A stretch of DNA of 64,000 nt from Magnetospirillum gryphiswaldense MSR-1 v2 (GTDB taxonomy: Bacteria > Pseudomonadota > Alphaproteobacteria > Rhodospirillales > Magnetospirillaceae), in contig NC_023065.1 of NCBI RefSeq assembly GCF_000513295.1, positions 2,216,501-2,280,500 on the forward strand, in the 5' to 3' direction. The translations under genes were made by a program, and so were the position numbers. Under the pieces are notes generated by a model. The model did no database searches, was not told the DNA's origin, and saw only the letters and a program-made list of their open reading frames with translations. Positions 11,657 to 20,547 of the stretch are shown here, piece by piece (positions within the stretch are counted from its first letter, which is position 1; each line of letters begins with the position of its first letter).

Positions 11657-13654
11657 ATGCGGCTTGCACGTTGGTTTTTTCTGATCGCCATACTGCTCCC
11701 CCTCGCTTCGCCGACCTGGGCGGAGGTGCCCGGCCTCGCCCCCAATCTCCGCCACTTCCTGGACCAACATCAGACGGTCCGCGTCCGTCTCAACGGCGAC
11801 TGGCCGCCGCTGATTTTGCAAGATCAGGGAGAAACCCAAGGGATCAGCGCCGATTACCTGCGGCTGGTCACCAGCAAATTGGGCCTGACCATCCAACCCG
11901 CCGACATCGCCAACTTCTCGGAATTGCTGGGCCGGCTGCCCACTGGTGACGGCGTCGACATCCAGCCGACCATGCGGGCGACGGACGAGCGCCGTGCCCA
12001 TCTCCACTTCACCCGCCCCTACACCACCTTTCCGGTGGTCATCGTCGTGCGCAAGGAATCCGGCTTCATCGGCTCGCTCGATGATCTGACCGGACGTAAG
12101 GTCGTGACCGAGCGCTCCTATTGGTATTCCGACGAACTGCGCAAGAACCATCCGGCCATCTTGTTGAATCCGGTCGCCAACAGCGAAGAGGCCATGCGCA
12201 TCCTGTCGCAAGGGGATGCCGATGCCTATGTGGGCGTGCTGCCGGTAGCCATCTGGCACATGGAAAACCGCGGCTATACCAATCTGAAGATTGCCGCTCC
12301 GGCGGCGCTGTCACCGGCGGAATTGTCGTTCGGCGTGCGCGGCGACTGGCCGGAACTGGCCCAGGCGCTGGATGCCGCCCTGGCCAGCATCACCCCCGAG
12401 GAACACCGCGAAATCCGCCAACGCTGGTTGGGCAACCGCGAACCCGGCGGCCTGGACCCGCGCGCCGTCGCCCTGTGGGGCGGCGGCTCTCTGATTCTCG
12501 CCTTGATCCTGCTGGGCAGCTTCGCCTTGGCCAACCGCCGCTTGCTGCGCGAAATCGGCTTGCGGCGTCAGGCCGAAGAGCAGTTGCGCACCTCCGAGGA
12601 GACATCGCGGCAATTGCTGGACGCATCGTCGGATGCCTGCATGCTGTTCGACGTCGACGGCACCATGCGGGGCTGCAATCAGATTTTCGCCGCCCGCTTC
12701 GGCGTCGATCCGCTTCAGGTTCCCGGCACCAGTCTGTGGGATTATTTCCCGCCCCAGGTCGCGGAGGAACGCCGTATCGCCGTCGCCGGCGTGGTGGTGG
12801 CGGGCAAGCCGGTGGTGACCACCGATGTCCGGAGCGGGCGTCACCTGTCCAATTCCATCTATCCGCTCAAGGACAATGCCGGCGTGGTCCGTCGCGTCGC
12901 CGTCTATTCCCGCGATATCAGCGAGCAGGTGTGGGCGGAACAGAAGATCAAATCCTATGTGGCCGAGATCGAACGCTCGAACGAAGACCTGGAACAATTC
13001 GCCTATGTCGCCAGCCACGACCTGCGCGAACCGTTGCGTCAGGTCTCAAGCTATGTCGCCTTGCTGGAGCGGCGCTATGGCCAGCACCTGGATGACGACG
13101 CCCGCCAGTTCATCACCTATGCGCGCGAGGGCGTCACCCGCATGGATCAGTTGATTCTGGACCTGCTGGAATATTCCCGCATTGGCCGCGGCTTGGTCCT
13201 GGTTCCCACCCAGGCGGAAAACGCCGCCCGCATCGCCGTGGAAAACCTGAAAACGGGCATCAAAGATTGCGGCGGTACCGTCACCATCGTCTCGCCGCTA
13301 CCCGCGGTGCTGGCGGCGGAAGCGCACCTGATCCGCCTGTTCCAGAACCTGATCGGCAATGGATTGAAATACCACCGCGACGGCGTGCCGCCGGTGATCC
13401 GGGTCAGCGCCACCACCGACGCCAGCCACGCCATCTTCACCGTTTCCGACAACGGCATCGGCATCGAATCCGAATATTTCGAGCGCATCTTCGGCATCTT
13501 CCAGCGCTTGCACGTGCGCAACCAATATCCCGGCACCGGCATCGGCCTGGCCATCTGCCGCAAGGTGGTGGAGCGCCACGGCGGTCGCATCTGGGTGGAA
13601 TCGACACCGGGTGAAGGCACCAGCTTCCATTTCAGCCTGAAACGACCGGATTAA
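11657..13654 (+). CDS. Sensor histidine kinase with periplasmic solute-binding-like domain and PAS domain
   Basis: A 665-residue membrane kinase. A signal peptide ends near residue 24 (PTWAE). Residues about 30-250 form a bacterial SBP_3 / BvgS-type venus-flytrap domain. A transmembrane helix follows (LILALILLGSFALA), then PAS (about 310-420), HisKA with the phospho-His in YVASHDLREPL, and HATPase_c with N and G boxes (NLIGNGLKY, DNGIGI). A GTG at 11645 is an upstream alternative start. No response regulator is adjacent. The gene converges on the Cache kinase gene, with stop codons sharing bases. The ligand is presumably an amino acid or similar small solute. Confidence 0.88.
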   Translation: MRLARWFFLIAILLPLASPTWAEVPGLAPNLRHFLDQHQTVRVRLNGDWPPLILQDQGETQGISADYLRLVTSKLGLTIQPADIANFSELLGRLPTGDGVDIQPTMRATDERRAHLHFTRPYTTFPVVIVVRKESGFIGSLDDLTGRKVVTERSYWYSDELRKNHPAILLNPVANSEEAMRILSQGDADAYVGVLPVAIWHMENRGYTNLKIAAPAALSPAELSFGVRGDWPELAQALDAALASITPEEHREIRQRWLGNREPGGLDPRAVALWGGGSLILALILLGSFALANRRLLREIGLRRQAEEQLRTSEETSRQLLDASSDACMLFDVDGTMRGCNQIFAARFGVDPLQVPGTSLWDYFPPQVAEERRIAVAGVVVAGKPVVTTDVRSGRHLSNSIYPLKDNAGVVRRVAVYSRDISEQVWAEQKIKSYVAEIERSNEDLEQFAYVASHDLREPLRQVSSYVALLERRYGQHLDDDARQFITYAREGVTRMDQLILDLLEYSRIGRGLVLVPTQAENAARIAVENLKTGIKDCGGTVTIVSPLPAVLAAEAHLIRLFQNLIGNGLKYHRDGVPPVIRVSATTDASHAIFTVSDNGIGIESEYFERIFGIFQRLHVRNQYPGTGIGLAICRKVVERHGGRIWVESTPGEGTSFHFSLKRPD

Positions 13655-15606
13655 CCGTTAATAGTGAAGCGGAAGGTGCTGCCCGACGCGTCCGCATCAA
13701 CCCAGATCTTGCCGTCATGAGCTTCGACAACGCGCCGGCACAGGGCCAAGCCGATGCCCGAACCACCCTCCATGCCCGGGGGATGGAAGCGACGGAAAGG
13801 CTCGAAAATAGCGGTGCGGTAATCATCAGGCACGCCGATGCCGTTATCGGCAACAGCAAACTCCCACACGCCGTCGCCACGGGAAACCGCGCTGATTTTC
13901 ACCTCTGGCGTCTGTTCCGGATGCCGATAGCGCAGAGCATTGCTGATCAGATTCTGGAACAAAGCCGACATCTGGTCGGGATTGATGCGCAGAACCGGCA
14001 GGGCCGCCGCCTCGATATGAGCGCCGGTGGCGGCGATGGTCGCCGACAAGTCGCCGATCACCCGCGCCAGCAAGGCATCCATGTCGGTTTGCACCCGCTC
14101 GTCGCCGTGATGGGTGCTGCGCGAATAGGCCAGTAATCCCTGGATATTGTTGCGCATGCGGTCGGCGCCGCCGACGGCGAAATCGATGTATTCCCGCGAT
14201 TCAGCGTCGAGGGTATCGCCCACCCTTCGCTTCAGCAATTGCAGGAACAGACCGATGGTGCGCAAGGGTTCCTGCAGATCGTGCGACGCCACATAGGCAA
14301 ACCGTTCAAGATCGGCGTTGGTCTGTTCCAATTGCGCGGTGCGGTCCAGCAACTGTTTTTCCACCTGCTGCCGCCGAATGATCAGTTGGTTGGCCGACAG
14401 GGCGAAGCCGTGATGCTCGGCAAAACGCAAGGCCGTGGTGTCGATGGGATGCGGTGAATCCGCCGCCTCCGCCATGGCTCGGGTCAGAATCTGCGCATCC
14501 ATGGCGGTCCGCCGTGACGTCCGCCGCATGATCAGCAAGGCGACAACTCCGATCAGTATCGTCGCCAGCAAAGCCATGACCGCCTTGATCCCCAGTCCCT
14601 GAACCAATATTTGCCGCTGGCGGGTGATCTCGGCCTCGGTGCGGTCATGGGTCATGCCGGCGCCGACGAACCATTGCCAATCGGGAATACCGGCCACATA
14701 GCTGGTCTTTTCCACCGAACCGCCCTTGAAGTCGGTCATGGAATAGGTGACCAGACCACTGCCGGCCTTGGCCGTGGCGATCAGTTGGATGGTGCCGTCA
14801 CGCACGCCCTGGTGGGGGGATTGCAGGCTGTTGGTGCCCTTGAGCGAACCCACCAGCGACAGCCCGTCCCACTGACTGACGAAGATATAGCCGTCCTGGT
14901 CGAAGCGCATATGGCCGATGCGTTCCAGCAATTCAGCCTTGATGTCGGCTTCCATGTCCTCGACGTATTCGCCGGTGCCGACGACCCAGTTGAGGTCAGG
15001 AATCAGACGTACATAGGCGAATTTCAGGTGATCGTTGCCGGGCTTGCCCGGCTGCGCCCAATAATACCGGTACAGACCGCCGCCATTCTTTTGGACCAGT
15101 TGCAGCATGTCATAGACGACGAATTCGCCCCTGGCCCCGGTCTGCCCCAGCATGTTGGTGCCTTCCAACTGGGGGCGCAGCGGAAACAGCTTTTCGATAC
15201 CGTTCAGATCGAAGGCGAAGTAATAGCCCCGCCCGTTATTGAAGCGGATGGGACGCAAGGTCTCGCGCACGATGGATTCAAGTTCCGCCCGGCTCTTACC
15301 CTGTTGCGTCTTCAGCAGATTGCCGATGATGGCTTCCGCCTCGTCCACCCGACCGCGCAAGGATGCCTCGACCCTCGCCTCGGTGCGATGACGCTCGAAG
15401 GCGATGGTTTCCATCACATCATCGATCATCCGCTTCAGGTAAACCCGGTTGCTGTGCTGCTGGGCGTCCCGCAGATCGCCGGACCGGCGGTTGAACTCGA
15501 CGAATTCCACCGCCGCCCAGATCAGACACAGCAACACCAACCCCATGCCGGCGACCATGGTCAACCGCAGGAAAAGATGGTCTATCAGGCTGGTTTTTCC
15601 AGACAC
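13651..15606 (-). CDS. Sensor histidine kinase with double Cache extracellular domain
   Basis: About 651 residues. An N-terminal transmembrane helix is followed by a periplasmic region with two tandem Cache units (YYFAFDLNG near residue 130 and YIFVSQWDG near 245), the dCache_2/Cache_4 pattern. A second helix (LLATILIGVVALLIM) precedes HisKA with YVASHDLQEPL and HATPase_c. The kinase core resembles that of the convergent neighbour. The GTG at 15606 is preceded by AAAGGAG; a TTG at 15630 gives 8 more residues but lies upstream of that site. The stop overlaps the neighbour's stop. No receiver gene is nearby. Confidence 0.86.
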   Translation of the reverse strand: MSGKTSLIDHLFLRLTMVAGMGLVLLCLIWAAVEFVEFNRRSGDLRDAQQHSNRVYLKRMIDDVMETIAFERHRTEARVEASLRGRVDEAEAIIGNLLKTQQGKSRAELESIVRETLRPIRFNNGRGYYFAFDLNGIEKLFPLRPQLEGTNMLGQTGARGEFVVYDMLQLVQKNGGGLYRYYWAQPGKPGNDHLKFAYVRLIPDLNWVVGTGEYVEDMEADIKAELLERIGHMRFDQDGYIFVSQWDGLSLVGSLKGTNSLQSPHQGVRDGTIQLIATAKAGSGLVTYSMTDFKGGSVEKTSYVAGIPDWQWFVGAGMTHDRTEAEITRQRQILVQGLGIKAVMALLATILIGVVALLIMRRTSRRTAMDAQILTRAMAEAADSPHPIDTTALRFAEHHGFALSANQLIIRRQQVEKQLLDRTAQLEQTNADLERFAYVASHDLQEPLRTIGLFLQLLKRRVGDTLDAESREYIDFAVGGADRMRNNIQGLLAYSRSTHHGDERVQTDMDALLARVIGDLSATIAATGAHIEAAALPVLRINPDQMSALFQNLISNALRYRHPEQTPEVKISAVSRGDGVWEFAVADNGIGVPDDYRTAIFEPFRRFHPPGMEGGSGIGLALCRRVVEAHDGKIWVDADASGSTFRFTING

Positions 15607-15736
15607 GCCGGGTCTGAGCTCCTTTGACAACTCTTAGTCAGAATACAGTCTTTCGCCAAAGCCGTACCTCTATCTTTAGCAGCATTATACGTCCTTCCCT
15701 TGCCCCGACCTCCTCCCTTCTGGCAGTGTGCGCGGT

Positions 15737-16945
15737 ATGACCACCACCCCCGCCCAGGCGCGCGCCGCATTGTCCTTCTCGTGCATCGGCCATCTTTACG
15801 CCCATGTGTTCGAGCCCATCTTCTATATCGTCGCCCTGGTGCTGCCGGGCGAATTGGGCTTGCCGTACGAGCAGGTTCTGGCGCTGATCATCGCCGCCAA
15901 ACTGCTGTACGGCGTGCTCGCTCCCGCTGCCGGCTGGCTGGGTGATCGCTGGTCGACGTTGGGCATGATGGCGGTGTTCTTCATCGGCCTGGGTCTGTCG
16001 GCCATGGCGGTGGGGCTGACCGACAGCGCCTTGGGGCTGAGCATCGCTTTGGCGGCCACCGGATTGTTCGGCTCCATCTACCATCCGGTGGGGATTTCCT
16101 GGCTGCTCCGAAACGCCGTCGACAAGGGCAAGGCCATCGGCTTCAACGGCGTTTTCGGCGGCATCGGCCCGGCGGTGGCCGGCCTGATCGCCGGCGGTTT
16201 GATCGAAACCATCGGCTGGCGCCATGCCTTCATCCTGCCCGGCGCGGCGGTCGTACTGACCGGCTTGGTCTTCCTGTGGTTCCTGCATCGCGGCCTGGTG
16301 GTGGAAACCAAGGCCGATCGCGCCCCCACCACCGCCGCCAGCAAGGGCGACACCATCCGCGCCGGCATCGTGCTGACGGTGACCATGCTGTGCGCCGGGC
16401 TGATCTATCAGGCGACCCAACCGGCCCTGCCCAAGCTGTTTTCCGAACGCCTGGACGGCAGCATCGGCGTCGCCGGGGCCGCTTTCGCCGTCACCGCCGT
16501 TTATCTGGTCGCCGGGCTGATGCAGGTGGTCGCCGGCCATCTGGCCGACCGTTATCCGGCCAAGACCGTCTATATGGTCGCCGCCCTGGTGCAAGCGCCG
16601 CTTCTCGCCCTGGTCGCCTGGGGCAGCGGTCTGCCGTTGGTGGCGGCATCCATGCTGGCGGTGGTCTTCAACATGGCCGGTATTCCGGCGGAAAACCTGC
16701 TGCTCAACAAATACACGCCGGCCAAGTGGCGCGGCACCGCCTTCGGCCTGAAATTCGTCCTGTCCTTCGGCGTCTCGGGGCTGGCGGTACCGCTGGTATC
16801 GCTGATCCGCGGCATGACCGGCGGCTTCGAGCTTCTGTTCCTGCTGCTGGCCGGTTCGGCGGTGATGATCGCCTGCACCGCCACCTTGCTACCGTCGGAA
16901 ACGCCAAAAAAAGCCGCCGCACCCGAAGGCGCGGCGGCGGAGTGA
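15737..16945 (+). CDS. Major facilitator superfamily transporter (fosmidomycin-resistance-like)
   Basis: A 402-residue protein with about 12 hydrophobic helices, an opening ALSFSCIGHLYAHVFEPIFY segment and GWLGDRW after helix 2, which is the MFS A-motif region. The overall pattern resembles the Fsr/CynX-like branch of drug and anion exporters. Substrate unknown. The last 12 codons (PKKAAAPEGAAAE) encode a low-complexity tail whose DNA forms the terminator of the convergent rpoH gene. The ATG at 15737 is preferred over a GTG nine bases upstream. Confidence 0.85.
   Translation: MTTTPAQARAALSFSCIGHLYAHVFEPIFYIVALVLPGELGLPYEQVLALIIAAKLLYGVLAPAAGWLGDRWSTLGMMAVFFIGLGLSAMAVGLTDSALGLSIALAATGLFGSIYHPVGISWLLRNAVDKGKAIGFNGVFGGIGPAVAGLIAGGLIETIGWRHAFILPGAAVVLTGLVFLWFLHRGLVVETKADRAPTTAASKGDTIRAGIVLTVTMLCAGLIYQATQPALPKLFSERLDGSIGVAGAAFAVTAVYLVAGLMQVVAGHLADRYPAKTVYMVAALVQAPLLALVAWGSGLPLVAASMLAVVFNMAGIPAENLLLNKYTPAKWRGTAFGLKFVLSFGVSGLAVPLVSLIRGMTGGFELLFLLLAGSAVMIACTATLLPSETPKKAAAPEGAAAE
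16906..16938 (-). terminator. rpoH terminator embedded in the end of the MFS gene
   Basis: Perfect 8-bp arms GCCGCCGC / GCGGCGGC with a 10-base loop and a run of seven T on the minus strand. It lies about 50 bases past the rpoH stop. It overlaps the last codons of the convergent MFS gene, so the alanine-rich C-terminus of that protein is a by-product of terminator sequence. Confidence 0.8.
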
Positions 16946-16987
16946 AACGACAGAATTAAAGCGGAGTAAAGCGGCAGATTGCAATAG

Positions 16988-17863
16988 TCAGGCGGTTCGC
17001 GTCTTGGGGATCAGTTTTGCCTCGGCGGCACGGACCAACGCCTTGAGCTTGGTCAGGGCCGAACCCTCGATCTGGCGCACCCGCTCGCGGCTGATGTTGT
17101 AACGCTGGGCCAGATCCTCGAGCCGCAGCGGATTTTCCCGCAAGGTGCGCTGGGCGACGATGTCGCGCTCGCGCTCGGTCAGCCCTTCCCAGGCATGCTT
17201 CAACAATTCGCGTCGGTACATCAGTTCCTGGCGCTCGCCCAGGGTTTCCTCGACGGACGGCCTGTCGTCGGCCAGCAATTCACCGAACGGAATGCCGCTT
17301 TCCCCCACCGGGGCATCGAGCGAACGCGGGCTTTGCGTCAACAGCCGTTCCATCTCGGCGACGCGCTGGTCGCGCACCCCCAATTCGTCGGCCACCTGGG
17401 CGGTTTCCGCCACCGACAGGGCGTTGCCCGACGGGCCGGTCAGCCGCGCCTTGATGCCGCGCAGCTTGAAGAACAGCTTCTTGCGTTCCGCCGACAGACC
17501 GAAATTCACCGGGGTCGAGAATTTCAGCACATATTCGAACATGGCCGCGCGCACCCACCACTGGGCATAGGTGGAAAAGCGCAGATTGCGACCGGGATCG
17601 AAGCTTTCCAAGGCGCGCACCAGCCCCAGATTGCCCTCGGCCACCAGATCGGCGCCCGACAGGCCATAGCCCTTGAACTGGCCGGCGGTCTTCACCACCA
17701 GCCGCAGATGGGCGGAAAGCAGGCGGGTGCGGGCTTTCTCGTCACCTTCGTCCTTCCAACGGCGGATCAGCTCCGCCTCGTCTTCTCCCGACAGCAAGGC
17801 GGTCTCGCGCATGGCCTTGTAATAGGCGCTGGCGGTATCCGAAGCGGGGCGAAGAATGGACAT
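16988..17863 (-). CDS. rpoH: RNA polymerase sigma-32 factor RpoH
   Basis: A 291-residue heat-shock sigma factor. Region 2 (RLVVKTAGQFKGYGL, then FSTYAQWWVRAAM) and region 4 (ERERDIVAQR, SRERVRQIE) are intact. The RpoH box between regions 2 and 3 reads ERKKLFFKLR. This version departs from the canonical QRKLFFNLR, which suggests a second-type RpoH; that is an inference, since many alphaproteobacteria carry two. The start at 17863 has a GGAG site six bases upstream; an ATG four codons earlier lacks one. A strong terminator lies downstream. Confidence 0.92.
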   Translation of the reverse strand: MSILRPASDTASAYYKAMRETALLSGEDEAELIRRWKDEGDEKARTRLLSAHLRLVVKTAGQFKGYGLSGADLVAEGNLGLVRALESFDPGRNLRFSTYAQWWVRAAMFEYVLKFSTPVNFGLSAERKKLFFKLRGIKARLTGPSGNALSVAETAQVADELGVRDQRVAEMERLLTQSPRSLDAPVGESGIPFGELLADDRPSVEETLGERQELMYRRELLKHAWEGLTERERDIVAQRTLRENPLRLEDLAQRYNISRERVRQIEGSALTKLKALVRAAEAKLIPKTRTA

Positions 17864-17946
17864 CGTCGTCTCCATTAGGCTGTTGTCCGTGATTGAGACT
17901 ATGCCCCCTTCTTTGTGATAATTCTAATCGATATATCTTGAGATAT

Positions 17947-17965
17947 TGATAGTAAATTGTTATCA
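17947..17965 (+). promoter_or_regulatory. Candidate LysR-type operator
   Basis: TGATA-N9-TATCA, a T-N11-A type inverted repeat ending 7 bases before the LysR-family start codon, in an AT-rich divergent promoter region that also holds a GATATATC palindrome. Position suggests autoregulation by the adjacent regulator. No binding data. Confidence 0.4.
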
Positions 17966-17972
17966 GTGATCC

Positions 17973-18884
17973 ATGATCAGCTTTCGCCAATTACAATGCC
18001 TGGCCGCCCTGGCCGAAACCCTGCACTTTCGCCGTGCGGCCGAGCGGCTGCACGTGTCGCAGCCGGCCCTGTCGGCGCAAATCTCCCAACTGGAAGAGCA
18101 TCTGGGGGTGATGCTGGTCGAGCGCACCCGACGCAAGGTGCTGCTGACCCCCATCGGGCGCGACATGGCGGCGCGGGCCAAGACCGTGCTGCGCGACGTC
18201 GCCGAGCTTGAGGATCTGGCCCGCCAAGCCCAGGCGCCGTTATCGGGGACGCTGCGCGTCGGCGTCTTGCGCACCTTGGGGCCGTATCTGTTGCCGCATA
18301 TCCTGCCGGAACTGCGCCAACGCTTCCCCGAACTGAAATTGTATCTGCGCGAGGAACCGCGCGAGCGCTTGCTGGCCGAACTGGCCCAGGGCGACCTGGA
18401 TATCCTGCTGATTTCCGCCGCCCCCGAGGGCGACGATCACCTGACGGTGACGCCCTTGTTCCACGAACCGCTGTGGCTGACCATGCCGCTGGGGCACCGC
18501 TTGGCCAAACGGGCCAAACTGGCCCCCGCCGATCTGGCCGGCGAAAATCTCATCATGCTGGAAGTGGGTGACGGCATGCGCGACCCGGCGCTGGATTTGT
18601 GCCGACGCTCAGGCGCGACCGAGCATCCGGATTTTCGCGCCACTTCGCTGGATTCGTTGCGGCAGATGGTCGCCACCGGCCTGGGCACCACCTTGTTGCC
18701 AGCCCTTTACGTCCAGGCCGAGGCCTTGGGCGACGATCAGGTCGCCGTACGCCCCTTCGCCGTCGGCGCCCCCTCGCGCCCCATCGACATGGTCTGGCGC
18801 CGCACCACCGCCCGATCCGAGGAATACCGCCTGTTCGCCCATCTGCTGCAACAAAACCTGCCGGCTTGCGTGCACAGGCGGTAA
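17973..18884 (+). CDS. LysR-family regulator, OxyR-like but without the peroxidatic cysteine
   Basis: A 303-residue protein with an N-terminal winged HTH (RRAAERLHVSQPALSAQI) and a LysR substrate-binding domain. The C-terminal half is very close to OxyR in the FRATSLDSLRQMVATG and LLPAL blocks. Aligned with E. coli OxyR, the peroxidatic Cys199 position (GHCLRD) is Gly here (GDGMRD). The resolving Cys208 is kept in DLCRRSG. It may therefore sense something other than H2O2 by the usual disulfide. It is divergent from rpoH; the shared 110-base region holds a candidate operator. Confidence 0.88.
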   Translation: MISFRQLQCLAALAETLHFRRAAERLHVSQPALSAQISQLEEHLGVMLVERTRRKVLLTPIGRDMAARAKTVLRDVAELEDLARQAQAPLSGTLRVGVLRTLGPYLLPHILPELRQRFPELKLYLREEPRERLLAELAQGDLDILLISAAPEGDDHLTVTPLFHEPLWLTMPLGHRLAKRAKLAPADLAGENLIMLEVGDGMRDPALDLCRRSGATEHPDFRATSLDSLRQMVATGLGTTLLPALYVQAEALGDDQVAVRPFAVGAPSRPIDMVWRRTTARSEEYRLFAHLLQQNLPACVHRR

Positions 18885-18897
18885 CCGCCCCAGGTCA

Positions 18898-19956
18898 TCA
18901 GTGACGCGGAATATCCTCGACGCCGTCGCCGACGGGTTGCTGAATGATGATGCCGTACCAGCCCATGCCCTCGTAAGTTTCGTAGCCGGGCGTCAGCGCA
19001 TAGCCGACCACATTGCCGAACTCATCCACGTAAGCGCCCATGTTGCCGCCGCCGGTTTGCAGACGAACGACATCCCTGAGCACCCCAACACCGTCCGACG
19101 CCGCCAGCACCTTCATGTTGCGGTCGACCAGAAGACAGCGGGTGCGCGCCTTTTCCTCGTCGCGCAGACGCACGCCCTTGACCACAGTCTCGGCCTGCGG
19201 CTGCCAATCGAAGAAAATACCCAAAACCCCCAAGGGCTTGCCATCAGCCTCGCCGCCCTCGCGGATGGCGGTGGCGTAGGTGCCGACCAAGGCGCCGCCC
19301 AAGGCGGCATTGGCCGCAACGTCGGTCATGGCGTAATCGTTGCCGCTGGCGGTATTCATGGAATCGGAGAACCACTTTTGTCCCGACACGTCGGTACCGA
19401 CCACATTGGGATAGCGTCCAGGCCGACCATTGGCCACCACCCGGCCATCGGCATCGGCCACCCAGAGGTCCAGATAGACGGTGTAGGAATCCAAGATAAC
19501 CCCCAACCGACGCGAGGCAAAAGCAGCCGTGCCGGCATCACGGCGGGCCAGACAATCGACCATGGCCGAATCGGTCGCCCACCAGCGCACGTCGCACGAA
19601 CGCTCATACAGGTTGCGGTCGATGATCTCGATCATGTTCAGCGCCAGATCGGCCAAACGCGAACCGCGCAACTGGCTGATCAGAGTCTGCCCCAGACTCA
19701 TCAGGTCGCGGATGGTGGACGACAACTCACCCTCTAGCGCCTGGGTGATGGTGTCGATGCTTTGCGAGACGTTCTTGACTTCATTGGCGACGACGGCGAA
19801 GCCCTTGCCCGCCTCACCGGCCCGAGTCGCCTCGATCAGCGCGTTCAGCGACAGGATACGGGTGGTGCCAGTGACTTTCTTGATGGCTTGAATCTTATCG
19901 TTGGCCACATCGTGGACCGCACGGGTCAGCTCAAGAATTCGTTCCGGCTCAGACAT
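18898..19956 (-). CDS. Soluble Cache-domain protein with truncated chemoreceptor signalling tip
   Basis: A 352-residue protein with no evident transmembrane helix or signal peptide. Residues about 20-90 contain the conserved hairpin tip of methyl-accepting chemotaxis proteins (SLNALIEATRAGEAGKG, FAVVANEV). A Cache-like domain follows at about 110-330 (DLWVADADGRVVANG, GTDVSGQKWF, GVLGIFFDW). Normal receptors have the opposite order, sensor first and tip last, with methylation helices. A GGGGGA ribosome-binding site supports the ATG. It may dock on chemoreceptor arrays through the tip and sense a cytoplasmic ligand. Function is inference. Confidence 0.8.
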   Translation of the reverse strand: MSEPERILELTRAVHDVANDKIQAIKKVTGTTRILSLNALIEATRAGEAGKGFAVVANEVKNVSQSIDTITQALEGELSSTIRDLMSLGQTLISQLRGSRLADLALNMIEIIDRNLYERSCDVRWWATDSAMVDCLARRDAGTAAFASRRLGVILDSYTVYLDLWVADADGRVVANGRPGRYPNVVGTDVSGQKWFSDSMNTASGNDYAMTDVAANAALGGALVGTYATAIREGGEADGKPLGVLGIFFDWQPQAETVVKGVRLRDEEKARTRCLLVDRNMKVLAASDGVGVLRDVVRLQTGGGNMGAYVDEFGNVVGYALTPGYETYEGMGWYGIIIQQPVGDGVEDIPRH

Positions 19957-20071
19957 CGCATCCCCCAAAGTCTATTTTTTGTGCACACCCCGACACTCAG
20001 GTCAATTTATAGGCATTATGTTTGTGTTTCAACAACCACCCGCATGTTGGATCGAAATGTCTGGCAAAAAC

Positions 20072-20101
20072 GAAAAAAGCCCCGCAATGCGGGGCCTTTT
20101 T
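20072..20101 (-). terminator. Bidirectional-looking terminator after dksA
   Basis: Perfect 7-bp stem GCCCCGC / GCGGGGC with an AAT loop, an A run on the left (T6 on the minus strand) and TTTTT on the right. It lies 30 bases downstream of dksA and ahead of the Cache/MCP-tip gene, so the two minus-strand genes are separate transcription units. Confidence 0.85.
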
Positions 20102-20130
20102 AAAACCAGGGCGATTAAAGACGATAAAAA

Positions 20131-20547
20131 TCAGTCCTCGCGGTGGGTCCGCTCCATCCGTTCGTGCCGTTCCTGCGCCTCGATGGACAAGGTGGCGATG
20201 GGGCGAGCCTCCAGGCGGCGAATGGTGATGGGCTCACCACTTTCCTCGCAATAGCCGTAAGAACCGTCGTTGATACGCTCGATCGCCGCATCGATCTTGG
20301 CGATCAGCTTGCGCTCGCGGTCACGGGTGCGCAATTCCAGCGCCCGGTCGGTTTCGGCCGAGGCACGGTCGGCGATGTCAGGTTCCTGCAAGCCACCTTC
20401 TTGCAGGTGGGCCAGCGTTTCATCGGATTCGCGCAGCAGTTCCGAGCGCCAGGCAAGCAACTTCTGGCGAAAATATTCCTTCATGGATTCGTTCATGAAG
20501 GGCTCGTCCTCGGACGGGCGGTAATCCGGCGGCAGCGTCACGGTCAT
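20131..20547 (-). CDS. dksA: DksA-type RNA polymerase secondary-channel regulator with a degenerate zinc finger
   Basis: A 138-residue DksA. The coiled-coil tip acidic motif (DIADRAS) that reaches into the RNA polymerase secondary channel is present, as is the long coiled coil (LRTRDRERKLIAKID). In the four-cysteine zinc finger only the first Cys remains (YCEESGEPITIRRLEARP); the others align with Ser, Ser and Ala. Single-cysteine DksA proteins are known and functional in other alphaproteobacteria. With ppGpp it would adjust rRNA and amino-acid promoter activity. The gene has its own terminator downstream. Confidence 0.92.
   Translation of the reverse strand: MTVTLPPDYRPSEDEPFMNESMKEYFRQKLLAWRSELLRESDETLAHLQEGGLQEPDIADRASAETDRALELRTRDRERKLIAKIDAAIERINDGSYGYCEESGEPITIRRLEARPIATLSIEAQERHERMERTHRED

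Noticed and set aside
17973-18884. Genuine OxyR
   Set aside because: The peroxidatic cysteine position is Gly, so the gene symbol oxyR was withheld.
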